DNA from: Paenibacillus graminis
GTDB lineage: Bacteria > Bacillota > Bacilli > Paenibacillales > Paenibacillaceae
DNA length: 64,000 nucleotides
Direction: 5' to 3'
NCBI RefSeq assembly: GCF_000758705.1
Contig: NZ_CP009287.1
Location: 2,232,001-2,296,000 of the forward strand
The notes under the pieces were generated by a model, which saw only the letters and a program-made list of their open reading frames with translations, made no database searches and was not told the DNA's origin. A program made the position numbers and the translations under genes. Each line of letters starts with the position of its first letter. Position 1 is the stretch's first letter. Positions 37,994 to 46,335 of this stretch are shown in pieces.

Positions 37994-38639
37994 TTAAGTG
38001 TTCTCTATTGCTGTGTACATGAACACGCGAAGTATATCCATATTGGGGACCAATTGCTGTGTGCAGGGCATTGAAGAGATAACGATCCAAGCGAGTCATA
38101 CAGAGCTGGAAAAGGAGGAGGTGGCAGAAATGGGATCTCCCGGTATGATCGAAGTTTCTTCTCATCAGTATATAGGAAGCACTCATGCAGGGCAATTGTC
38201 TGGAAAATAATGGATACTACGTAATAATCTTAGAGACTTCCGCTGTCTCGGATCAAGAATAGGTCTTATGTATAACCTGCTACCTTATGAGTATTTTCCA
38301 ACCCTTGAGTCCTATTACCCAACTTTGCTGCAAACGATACCCTCCCCGGAATAATCCGCAGATATCGGTCCCGGGTTGCCTAGGCATATGGCAGCAGTCT
38401 GGATAGAAATAAACCGCAAGCCCCAGGAAAAAGCAGCTTGCGGTTCAATTGGCTGCAGGAATTCAAAAGGTATAGTTGCCGGCTGCCCGGCAGATACTGA
38501 GTCCCAAGCCGCCACTAAAAAAAGATAAAGGTTAGACTAAAGTTGGCCCACTTGCCAAAGTGGCTGATTTTGCATATAATAAATGGACATATCTTCTTAA
38601 ACAGAAGATGCCATTGATTTAGCAGCATCCAAATGAAAT
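37994..38639. other. Interval between the divergent GGDEF gene and the pheS leader
   Basis: About 640 bp without a secure gene. It holds one small ORF with a good ribosome binding site (38130-38210) and a 10-bp perfect stem AACCGCAAGC / GCTTGCGGTT (about 38409-38442). That stem has no T-tract on the plus strand and only TTTATTTC on the minus strand. A GCCGG/CCGGC hairpin follows near 38475. I see no match to known c-di-GMP riboswitch cores. Confidence 0.5.
38130..38210 (+). CDS. Candidate 26-residue small protein
   Basis: The ORF starts MGSPGMIEVSSHQY and ends QLSGK. AAAAGGAGGAGG lies 8-14 bases before the ATG, an unusually strong site in an otherwise gene-free stretch. The peptide is polar, with no membrane segment or recognised family. 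It could be chance. Confidence 0.25.
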   Translation: MGSPGMIEVSSHQYIGSTHAGQLSGK

Positions 38640-38949
38640 GCAGTGATGGAGAAGAGTACGCAGTGCCTGGCTTACAGGGAGGAGACGCCGCAGATTGAGA
38701 GCGTTTCTAGGAGAGCAGAGCTGCCGAAGTTCACTCCGGAGCAGTTCCCTGAATTTTTTTCCACTCCTAATGGAAGGAAAGCGTAGGGGAAACCGGCCGC
38801 AGACCGTTATTTCTGCTAAAGTGAGACAGGTCTCTGTCATGCCATTAGGGGAATCGATTTCTCTTGAGGGGTGCGGCTCAGGACGGTCTAACAAGGGTGG
38901 TACCACGGTCTTTTCGTCCCTTACCGGGAGGAAAGGCCTTTTTTTGTTG
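38640..38949 (+). promoter_or_regulatory. T-box leader (tRNA-Phe-sensing) of pheS-pheT
   Basis: The diagnostic T-box bulge sequence AAGGGTGGTACCACGG is at 38893-38908, followed by the terminator GGTCTTTTCGTCCC / GGGAGGAAAGGCC and seven T (38907-38946). In Stem I, GGAG-AAGAGTA-CGCAG (38648-38663) faces CTGC-CGAAG-TTC-A-CTCC (38721-38737). This places TTC (38730-38732, Phe) in the specifier position, followed by a purine, opposite the AGTA S-turn. Uncharged tRNA-Phe is therefore predicted to prevent termination. Confidence 0.93.
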
Positions 38950-39081
38950 GAAATATAAGAATTTATAGGCTTCGCGCTATAAGTTATCCTTATATTTCTC
39001 GCTGAAACGGATACCGTCCCTAAAAGGGCGGTGTAGCCGTTTACACTTGATAACACCATGATAAGGGGGCAGTACACGGCC

Positions 39082-40116
39082 ATGAAAGAGAAGCTTGAAG
39101 CATTGAAGGTCGAAGCATTGGCGAAACTGCAGGAAGTTACCGATCCGCAGGTTCTGAATGATTTACGCGTGAAGTATCTGGGCAAAAAAGGTGAACTTAC
39201 AGAGGTCCTGCGCGGTATGGGCGGACTCAGCGCAGAGGAGCGCCCGGTGATCGGCCAGGTGGCCAATCTGGTGCGGGGCGCCATTGAGGAGATTATTGGT
39301 GCAAAGCAGGAGGCCTTCCAGCAGCAGGAGACGCTAAACCGCCTGAACGCGGAGAAGGTAGACGTTACCCTGCCGGGCCGCAGGCTGCCGCAAGGAGGCA
39401 TACACCCTATAAGCCGGGTAGTGCAGGAGATTGAGGATATTTTCATCGGCATGGGCTATCGGGTGGCGGAAGGCCCTGAAGTCGAAACGGATTACTACAA
39501 CTTTGAAGCACTCAACCTGCCGAAGAACCATCCGGCCCGCGATATGCAGGATTCCTTCTATTTGACAGAAGACATCCTGATGCGCACACAGACCTCGCCG
39601 GTGCAGATCCGCACCATGCAGGCGATGAAGGGGGAGACGCCGGTCAAAATCATCTGTCCGGGCAAGGTGTTCCGCCGCGATGACGACGATGCGACCCACT
39701 CCTTCCAGTTCCACCAGATCGAAGGGCTTGTAATCGGCCCCAACATCCGCATGAGCGATCTGAAGGGCACGCTGCAGCAGTTTGTGCAGGAAATGTTCGG
39801 ACCGAACACGGGCATCCGCCTGCGTCCCAGCTTCTTCCCGTTCACCGAACCTAGTGTTGAGGTGGACGTGAGCTGCTTCAAATGCGGCGGCCATGGCTGC
39901 CGTCTCTGCAAGCAGAGCGGCTGGCTGGAAATCCTCGGCGCCGGCATGGTTCACCCGAACGTGCTGGAAATAGGCGGCTATGATCCTGCCGAGTACAGCG
40001 GCTTCGCTTTCGGTATGGGCGCGGAGCGGATTGCGATGCTGAAATACGGCATTGATGACATCCGCTATTTCTACACGAATGATATGGCTTTTGTGAAACA
40101 GTTCAAGGGGATTTAG
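39082..40116 (+). CDS. pheS: Phenylalanyl-tRNA synthetase alpha subunit
   Basis: Catalytic subunit of the alpha2-beta2 enzyme that charges tRNA-Phe. An N-terminal helical arm (about 1-85) is followed by the class II core with motif 2 ([19 protein letters not shown]) and motif 3 ([17 protein letters not shown]). It is 344 residues when started at the ATG at 39082, matching known PheS N-termini (MKEKLEAL). The in-frame ATG at 39058 lacks a ribosome binding site. It is controlled by the upstream T-box. pheT lies 350 bp downstream. Confidence 0.96.
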   Translation: MKEKLEALKVEALAKLQEVTDPQVLNDLRVKYLGKKGELTEVLRGMGGLSAEERPVIGQVANLVRGAIEEIIGAKQEAFQQQETLNRLNAEKVDVTLPGRRLPQGGIHPISRVVQEIEDIFIGMGYRVAEGPEVETDYYNFEALNLPKNHPARDMQDSFYLTEDILMRTQTSPVQIRTMQAMKGETPVKIICPGKVFRRDDDDATHSFQFHQIEGLVIGPNIRMSDLKGTLQQFVQEMFGPNTGIRLRPSFFPFTEPSVEVDVSCFKCGGHGCRLCKQSGWLEILGAGMVHPNVLEIGGYDPAEYSGFAFGMGAERIAMLKYGIDDIRYFYTNDMAFVKQFKGI

Positions 40117-40219
40117 ATTTTTGGCGGGTGTGCGTGGGGGAGCGGGACTGGATACTGCAAGCCCGATGGATGACGGCTGTTCTAATTAAATGACTGTAAT
40201 CAAAGGGCCGGAGGGGAAT

Positions 40220-40333
40220 TTTGGAACTGTAGGAGCGATAGCGACCGCCTTTGTCACCGGATTTCCACCGCCAACAGCGGGTTAAATCGAGAAATCTGGG
40301 GACAACAGCGGCCGGAAGTCCAAACATTCTCTG
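40220..40333. repeat. Dispersed repeat C, copy 2, between pheS and pheT
   Basis: Shares ordered blocks with 7484-7652, including CCGCCAACAGC, ATCGAGAAATCTG and GGAAGTCCAAACATTCTCT. It carries the local stem TAGGAGCGATAGCGACCGCC. It occupies most of the 350-bp pheS-pheT gap, where B. subtilis has almost no spacer. No terminator or new promoter is evident. Confidence 0.6.
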
Positions 40334-40466
40334 CAGGAACACTGCCATACAGGAATTTCTATAGGACGAAGTTGGCACCACGGCTTGTTCTATCCCTCTT
40401 TTTCGCTCGCCAAGCACAGACGGCACGTAGATAAATACATCTGATACAAAAAGGAAGTGTGCGAAC

Positions 40467-42911
40467 ATGAAAGTATCAACCTCCTGGCTCACGGATTACA
40501 TCTCGCTTGAGGGCGTGACCGCACTTGAGCTGGCAGACCGGATCACCACCGCCGGCATCGAGATCGACGGTGTGGAGCCCCGCAATAAAGGCCTTTCCGG
40601 CATTGTTGTCGGCTATGTGAAATCGAAAGAAAAGCACCCTGACGCCGACAAGCTGAATGTGTGCATCGTGGACGCCGGACAAGGCGAGGATCTGCAGATT
40701 GTCTGCGGAGCCAAGAATGTAGCCGCAGGCCAAAAGGTTCCGGTTGCCCTGGTGGGCGCCAAGCTGCCGGGCCTGGATATCAAGAAGGCCAAGCTTCGCG
40801 GTGTATTGTCGCAGGGCATGATCTGCTCCGCAAAGGAGCTGGGCCTTAATGACAAGCTGCTCCCTAAGGAACTGCAGGAGGGCATTCTGGTTCTGCCCGA
40901 GAACACAGAAATCGGCCAGGATATTCTGAAGGTGCTGGGTCTGAACGATGAAATCCTGGATTTCGATCTGACCCCGAACCGTTCCGACTGTCTCAGCATG
41001 ATCGGGGCGGCTTATGAAGTGAGTGCGATTCTGGGCCGTGACCTCAAGCTGCCAGACCCGGCAGCGGACTTGGTGGAGGCAGGCGGTTTGGCTTCCGGCT
41101 CCATCTCGGTCAAGATAGAGAATGAAGAGTACTGCAAGCATTACGCAGTTCGCTACATTTCCGGGGTGAAGCCTGCCCCGTCACCGCTCTGGATTCAGAA
41201 CCGCCTCATGGCGGCGGGTGTGCGTCCAATCAACAACATCGTGGACATTACCAACTATGTGATGCTGGAGTATGGACAGCCGCTGCATGCATTCGACGGC
41301 GACAAAGTGGAAGGCGGTGTGCTGGGTGTGCGGTTTGCCCGCGAAGGCGAGCTGCTGACCACACTTGACGGACAGGAACGCAAGCTGGAGCCGCAGATGC
41401 TGGTTATTGCTGATGGTGCCAAGGCTGTGGCCCTGGCCGGAGTCATGGGCGGCCTGGAGACAGAAGTTACGGCGGATACCGTGAACATTGTTCTGGAATC
41501 TGCCAAGTTCGACGGAGGAACCGTCCGTAAAACCTCGCGCCAGCTGGGTCTGCGCTCTGAAGCTTCCCTTCGCTTCGAGAAGGAAGTTGATCCGGATGCC
41601 GTGATCCCCGCATTGAACCGTGCCGCTGCCCTGATTGCCCGTTATGCCGGAGGCACTGTGCATGAAGGTATAGTGCAGGCCGGAAACGGAACGGTGGATG
41701 AGAAGGTGCTGACTTTATCCCTGGAGAAGCTGAACCGTTATCTTGGTACAGACCTGTCGCTGCTGGAAGTGAAAACTTTGTTCAGCCGTCTGCATTTCAA
41801 GTGCGGTGATGCGGATCAAGGGCTCGTAGAGGTGCAGGTGCCGGCAAGACGCGGTGATATCAGCTATGATGTTGATCTGATCGAAGAAGTCGCCCGTTTA
41901 TACGGCTATGACAATATTCCTACAACCCTGATTGAGGGTGTGACTACACCGGGAGCCTTGACCAGACGGCAGTTTCAGCGCCGTGAATTGCGGCGCCTGC
42001 TGGCAGACGGGGGCTACCAGGAGGTTATGGGGTATTCCTTCATTCAGCCGGAACAGAGTAAATTATTCCCGGCCCTTGCCGATGGTCTTCTATCTGTGAA
42101 GCTGGCGATGCCGATGAGCGAGGAGCGCAGCGTTCTGCGCACCAGTCTGATTCCCCAGCTGCTGGACATTGCCCGCTACAATACGAACCGCCGCCAAAGT
42201 GATCTGGCGCTGTTCGAGATCGGGAATGTCTTCTTCACGGACGAAGAGCAGCTGACCCGCCAGCCGCGTGAACAGGCGGTGCTGGGCCTCCTGCTGAGCG
42301 GCAGCCGGGCAGCCAAGCAATGGAATGTGGAAGAGCAGCCTGTGGATTTCTTCGACCTCAAGGGTGCGCTGGAAACTGTGTTTAACTATCTGGGCCTTGC
42401 GGACCGCGTGAGCTATGAAGGCGATGCGCCGGAGAATTACCACCCGGGCCGCTCTGCCTCCATCTATTTGCAGGGCACTGAAGGGCGTGTGAAGCTGGGA
42501 ACCCTCGGCCAGCTCCATCCGGAACTGCAGCGTGGGCTGGACCTGGAAGATACCTACGTGGCCGAGCTGCTGCTTCAGCCGCTCTACAGCGCCGCCCGCA
42601 CCAGTCTGCAGTACACTGAACTGCAGCGCTTCCCGGGAATGGAGCGGGATATCGCTGTTGTGGTGGATTCCGCAGTGCCTGCCGGGCACCTGCTGGCTTC
42701 CATCCGTGAGAACGGCGGAACTCTGCTGCAGAACGTTCAGGTATTTGATGTGTACACAGGCGGCAAGATGGAGAGCGGCAAGAAAAGCATAGCCATTTCG
42801 CTGCTGTACCGTCATACCGACCATACACTGACCGACGAAGAGGTTGTAGAGGTGCATGACAAGGTTGTTTCCGCGCTTCAGCAAACTTTTGGCGCAGAAT
42901 TAAGAAAGTAG
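40467..42911 (+). CDS. pheT: Phenylalanyl-tRNA synthetase beta subunit
   Basis: Large subunit of the Phe-tRNA synthetase, carrying tRNA recognition and editing functions. The N-terminal tRNA-binding EMAP-like domain (about 40-150, VVGYVKSKEKHPDADKLNVCIVDAG) is followed by B3/B4 (about 200-400), B5, the inactive synthetase-like core and the C-terminal ferredoxin-fold anticodon-binding domain (about 720-814, SIALSLLYRHTDHTLTDEEV-like). The 814 residues are normal. AAGGAAG precedes the ATG. Confidence 0.96.
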   Translation: MKVSTSWLTDYISLEGVTALELADRITTAGIEIDGVEPRNKGLSGIVVGYVKSKEKHPDADKLNVCIVDAGQGEDLQIVCGAKNVAAGQKVPVALVGAKLPGLDIKKAKLRGVLSQGMICSAKELGLNDKLLPKELQEGILVLPENTEIGQDILKVLGLNDEILDFDLTPNRSDCLSMIGAAYEVSAILGRDLKLPDPAADLVEAGGLASGSISVKIENEEYCKHYAVRYISGVKPAPSPLWIQNRLMAAGVRPINNIVDITNYVMLEYGQPLHAFDGDKVEGGVLGVRFAREGELLTTLDGQERKLEPQMLVIADGAKAVALAGVMGGLETEVTADTVNIVLESAKFDGGTVRKTSRQLGLRSEASLRFEKEVDPDAVIPALNRAAALIARYAGGTVHEGIVQAGNGTVDEKVLTLSLEKLNRYLGTDLSLLEVKTLFSRLHFKCGDADQGLVEVQVPARRGDISYDVDLIEEVARLYGYDNIPTTLIEGVTTPGALTRRQFQRRELRRLLADGGYQEVMGYSFIQPEQSKLFPALADGLLSVKLAMPMSEERSVLRTSLIPQLLDIARYNTNRRQSDLALFEIGNVFFTDEEQLTRQPREQAVLGLLLSGSRAAKQWNVEEQPVDFFDLKGALETVFNYLGLADRVSYEGDAPENYHPGRSASIYLQGTEGRVKLGTLGQLHPELQRGLDLEDTYVAELLLQPLYSAARTSLQYTELQRFPGMERDIAVVVDSAVPAGHLLASIRENGGTLLQNVQVFDVYTGGKMESGKKSIAISLLYRHTDHTLTDEEVVEVHDKVVSALQQTFGAELRK

Positions 42912-42923
42912 CAGGAATTGTGC

Positions 42924-42971
42924 AAAGCCGCAGCGAATCCATTTACAAACGGAATTCGCTGCGGCTTTTTC
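42924..42971 (+). terminator. Intrinsic terminator of pheT
   Basis: AAAGCCGCAGCGAA / TTCGCTGCGGCTTT, a perfect 14-bp stem continued by TCC/GGA, then TTC after the T-run. Confidence 0.9.
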
Positions 42972-43107
42972 TCACTTTTTTTTGAGCTGCGGCGGTTACC
43001 GGAAATCTATGAAATCAGCGCCTTTTGGCAAAAGAGAATGAATCACGCTACAATAGGAGCAGAGAGACCAGCTTAGAATCCGCACACATACAAAGGAGGG
43101 CACAACT

Positions 43108-45279
43108 GTGGCTATGGACCGGACTCGTGTCGCCGTGGAGATATATGGAACTTCTTATAAACTTGTCGGAAGCAGCACTGAATATATGAAACAGGTTGCC
43201 CGTTATGTAGACGAGCATATGCGGGCCATTTCCAAATCACATACCAGACTGGATACCCCGCGGATTGCAGTGCTTGCTGCCGTACATATGGCGGAACAGG
43301 CTATTCAGGTACAGGACTTTAAGAACGAGCTGAACATGCTGACCGGAGAGCGCACGGAGCTGCGTGTAGAAGTTGCACGTCTTACGGAGGCCCAGAAGGA
43401 ACGGCAGGAAGAATATGAACGGCTGGAAGCGGCAGCCCGAGAGGAAGCATCCCGTCTGGCCGCTGAAGCCGAAGAGGAGCGCAGGCGGCACCTGGAGATT
43501 CAGGAGCAGGAACGGAAGCTTCACGCTGAGGCACTGCTGGAAGCGGAGAGGGCAGCGGCTGCGGCCCGTGAGCAGCTGGCTGAAGAGCTGAAGGCGCGTG
43601 AAGCGGAGCTGAAATCGCTCAGAGAGCGTTATGAGCGGGAGCAGGCAGCGGGGCGTGAGAGCCACCGGCAGGAGCTGGCTGCAACTGAGGCGGCCCGTCT
43701 GCAGCAGCTTGAAGAGCTGAAAGCTGCACATCTGCAGGAACTGGAGCAGCTGCGTGAAACGCTGGACAAGGAAAAAGCAGAGTCGCTGTCCCGGCTTGAG
43801 CAGGAACTTGCCCAGACCCGCGAGTCTCTTGGAGGGGAGATTGTGGAGATCCGCTCATCGCTCAGCAAGGAACTGGCGGATACCAAGTCCACGCTTGAGA
43901 AGGAGCTTGCGGAGGAGCACGAGGCGCGGCAGAAGGAGCTTGCCAAGAACAAGGAGCTGCGGCAGTCGCAGGGCACGCAGGAGCATCGCCATAAGCAGCA
44001 GCTCCAGGAGATGGAGAAGCAGCTTGGCGAGCTGCGCGGCGGCACCGGACAGCTGCAATCCAGGCTGCGTGCGGCTGAAGCTGGTCTTAAGAGCGAGCGC
44101 GAGGGCCGTTTGACGCTGCTGGCCCAGTACGAAGCCGTGCTGAAGCGGGAAGAGCAGCTGACGGAAGAGCTTCGTGCTGCTGCCGAGCAGGGAGCGCTGC
44201 AGCAGGAAGAGCTTGAGGCCCTGCGCCAGCGTTATGAGGCTGTGCAGCAGGAGGCTGACGGGCTTAAGGAATCGCTGCAGGAAACCGCAGAGAGCCTGAG
44301 CCGGGTAAAGGCTGAGCTGCACTCTGCCAATGAGCTTGGAGATCTTCTTAGCGATGAGCTGGAGGAATTGCGCCAGCGCCATGACAGGAAGCAGGAGGAA
44401 GCTGCTGTGCTTCACCAATCATTGGAAGAAACCAAGAGCAGCCTGCATCAGCTGGAAGGTGAGCTCACCCAGGCCGCTTCGGAAGCAGCAACCTGGCAGG
44501 AGCTGGCCGGTAAGCACATGGAGGATATCGGAGAACTGGAAATGAAGCTGCTGGAAGCGGAGGAAAAGTCTTCGGCGCTGCAGAAGGAGATTGAGACGCT
44601 GCGCGGACAGGCGGACGGCATGGTCCAGCAGCTTGACCGTGAATCCGGCCTGCGGGCTGAAGCGGAAGCCGAGAGCCGGCAGTATCGGGCGGAGGCGGAA
44701 GCCGCCCGCAAGGAGCTGGCTGCACTGCGCGGCCGTTACGAAGAGCTTATCGCACAGTATGACGAGGTGCTGCAGGATGGCGAGCAGCTGAAGGAAAGAT
44801 ATGAGCTGCTCGAGGCGGAAGGCGAAGAAACGGCCCGCCGCCTGGAAGAGCTGTACGAGGCTGGGCGTGAAGCTGCCGCTGCGGCGGCAGAGCAGCAGGA
44901 GGCGCTGCGGGAAACCCGCGAGATCGAAGCTTCCTGGAAGCGGAAATACGAGGAACTCCTGCAGAGCCAGCAGGAGTGGAGCGAGACGGAAGCGCAGCTC
45001 CGCGAGGAAATCGAGATTTGGGAGCAGGAAGCCAGCAAGGCGGAAGCGGAAGCCGAATCCATGAACCGGGAGCACACTCAGGTGCAGCAGCAGCTTGACG
45101 AGATCGGCGAGAGCTATGAGCTGGTTCAGGGCCAGCTGCGCCTGATGCAGGCGCAGTCTGAGATGCGGCAGGGCGAGCTGGAGAAGCTGTCCCAGGAGCA
45201 CCAGAGCCTGCAGGCGGAATATGCCAAGCTGCAGCGTGAATATAATGAATGGATTCAACTGATCGAACAGGACAGTTGA
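43108..45279 (+). CDS. zapA: ZapA-domain protein with a very long C-terminal coiled coil
   Basis: The first 80-90 residues are a ZapA domain (RVAVEIYGTSYKLVGSSTEYMKQVARYVDEHM...TPRIAVLAAVHMAEQ), the FtsZ-bundling factor. In B. subtilis that is essentially the entire protein (85 residues). Here the frame continues for about 630 more residues of nearly uninterrupted Glu/Ala/Leu/Arg-rich heptads without a membrane segment, 723 residues in all. GTG 43108 has AGGAGG at an eight-base spacing. The position behind pheT matches the pheS-pheT-zapA order in Bacillales. The N-terminal identity is secure. The purpose of the rod is inferred: a spacer or scaffold at the Z-ring. Confidence 0.85.
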   Translation: MAMDRTRVAVEIYGTSYKLVGSSTEYMKQVARYVDEHMRAISKSHTRLDTPRIAVLAAVHMAEQAIQVQDFKNELNMLTGERTELRVEVARLTEAQKERQEEYERLEAAAREEASRLAAEAEEERRRHLEIQEQERKLHAEALLEAERAAAAAREQLAEELKAREAELKSLRERYEREQAAGRESHRQELAATEAARLQQLEELKAAHLQELEQLRETLDKEKAESLSRLEQELAQTRESLGGEIVEIRSSLSKELADTKSTLEKELAEEHEARQKELAKNKELRQSQGTQEHRHKQQLQEMEKQLGELRGGTGQLQSRLRAAEAGLKSEREGRLTLLAQYEAVLKREEQLTEELRAAAEQGALQQEELEALRQRYEAVQQEADGLKESLQETAESLSRVKAELHSANELGDLLSDELEELRQRHDRKQEEAAVLHQSLEETKSSLHQLEGELTQAASEAATWQELAGKHMEDIGELEMKLLEAEEKSSALQKEIETLRGQADGMVQQLDRESGLRAEAEAESRQYRAEAEAARKELAALRGRYEELIAQYDEVLQDGEQLKERYELLEAEGEETARRLEELYEAGREAAAAAAEQQEALRETREIEASWKRKYEELLQSQQEWSETEAQLREEIEIWEQEASKAEAEAESMNREHTQVQQQLDEIGESYELVQGQLRLMQAQSEMRQGELEKLSQEHQSLQAEYAKLQREYNEWIQLIEQDS

Positions 45280-45299
45280 ATGGCGGACGCATGAGAGAA

Positions 45300-45331
45300 G
45301 GGCCCCAGGCAGTTCCTACTGCCTGGGGCCC
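45300..45331 (+). terminator. Strong hairpin after zapA
   Basis: A perfect 13-bp stem GGGCCCCAGGCAG / CTGCCTGGGGCCC with loop TTCCTA. The T-run (eight T) comes about 18 bases later, so efficiency as an intrinsic terminator is uncertain. Confidence 0.7.
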
Positions 45332-45508
45332 GCCTTATTTGTTCTTTTTTTTGAAATTACTGGTTGCCTGCATCTATGAAAATAATGTGCATAAGGTTGC
45401 GGGTAAGTAGACGTACGTGAATTGGCGGCGCATTTGGGTGGAAAATCAGCCAGCTTCGATAGCCCTTTTCCAACTCAAGCTGTCGATTCAACAGGTGGAA
45501 CAACCGCT

Positions 45509-45692
45509 GGTTGGAAAAAGGGAACTTATTTCCCCTCCAAATCAACAAATGAGGGATTTAGGTGGAGAAAGGGAACCTAATGGGGCAATTGTACTCCTTC
45601 AGGAACGAGATGAGCTGAAATAGTGAACCTTTTTCCACTTAAGCTGCGGAGATCGGTGTGCTGGGGCAAATTAGTGATCCTTTTTCCACTTG
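45509..45692. repeat. Dispersed four-motif element, copy 5
   Basis: Forward motifs at about 45511 (TTGGAAAAAGGGAACTTATT) and 45561 (AGGTGGAGAAAGGGAACCTAA) are followed by reversed motifs at about 45618 (AAATAGTGAACCTTTTTCC) and 45668 (AAATTAGTGATCCTTTTTCC). A further reversed half (CCCTTTTCCAACTC) lies at 45462. It is the closest relative of the copy at 7704-7888. Confidence 0.85.
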
Positions 45693-45733
45693 GAATGGCC
45701 GCCTGACTCATGAAGACTCTCTATGCCGTTGCC

Positions 45734-46126
45734 CTACTCGACAATTACCTTGGCGCTCATGCCGCTGTGGCCTGAGCCGCACATGATCGCACAGGTCATT
45801 TCGAACGTTCCGGCTTCCTCTGGAACTATGACGCGCGAGGACTCTTTTCCGTCCAGCCGCAGGTCCAGCTCCGGAACAAGGATGCCATGATTGCCGCTTT
45901 CATTTTTAAACACAATATTGACGGGAACCCCTTTTTTCAAATGATATTCGTTTTGATCGAAGCTGTAATTGGTTGCCGAAATAATGAGTTCCTCTTCTGC
46001 GGTGATGCCGGCAGCGGCTGCTCCATCCTCGTTGTTTGCAGTGCCGGTGTTATTGCCTGTCCCGCCGCAAGCCGCAAGAATAAGCAGGAAACCGACGGAC
46101 AGCAGCATGGCAAATCTTCGGATCAT
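45734..46126 (-). CDS. Cupredoxin lipoprotein with a CuA-type metal site
   Basis: Small secreted lipoprotein: a signal peptide with lipobox LLILAAC (Cys20), a low-complexity Asn/Gly/Thr linker, then a beta-barrel of about 95 residues. Predicted copper ligands are His80 (GNHGI) and the run CAIMCGSGHSGM (Cys112, Cys116, His120, Met123). The spacing Cys-x3-Cys-x3-His-x2-Met is that of the binuclear CuA site of cytochrome c oxidase subunit II. No membrane helices or oxidase genes are nearby. I set the start at the ATG at 46126, six bases after the second AGGAGG; the ATG at 46132 is possible. It is probably an electron carrier or copper-binding protein on the outer membrane face. Confidence 0.85.
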   Translation of the reverse strand: MIRRFAMLLSVGFLLILAACGGTGNNTGTANNEDGAAAAGITAEEELIISATNYSFDQNEYHLKKGVPVNIVFKNESGNHGILVPELDLRLDGKESSRVIVPEEAGTFEMTCAIMCGSGHSGMSAKVIVE

Positions 46127-46335
46127 CTTCATCCTCCTCCTGGAATCATATTGAGCCTTGCGTGACCCTAGCATAACTTAATTTGCCTAAGAAGTCTTGG
46201 GAAATTGAAGGAGGTTTTTCTGCTGTCGAAGAGACTCCAAAGTTTGTCGAAATATGCAAAAATATGATGCAAAATTCATTAAAATTCATTATAATTAGTG
46301 CTATATATTACTAGGCTAAGAAGTAGGGGATCCAT

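Noticed and set aside
37994..38640. c-di-GMP riboswitch near the GGDEF gene
   Set aside because: Hairpins are present, but the conserved core of class I or II c-di-GMP riboswitches could not be found on either strand.
2076..45692. Insertion sequence as explanation of the dispersed elements
   Set aside because: No transposase frame, no consistent terminal inverted repeats at fixed ends and no target duplications were seen. A non-autonomous element remains possible.
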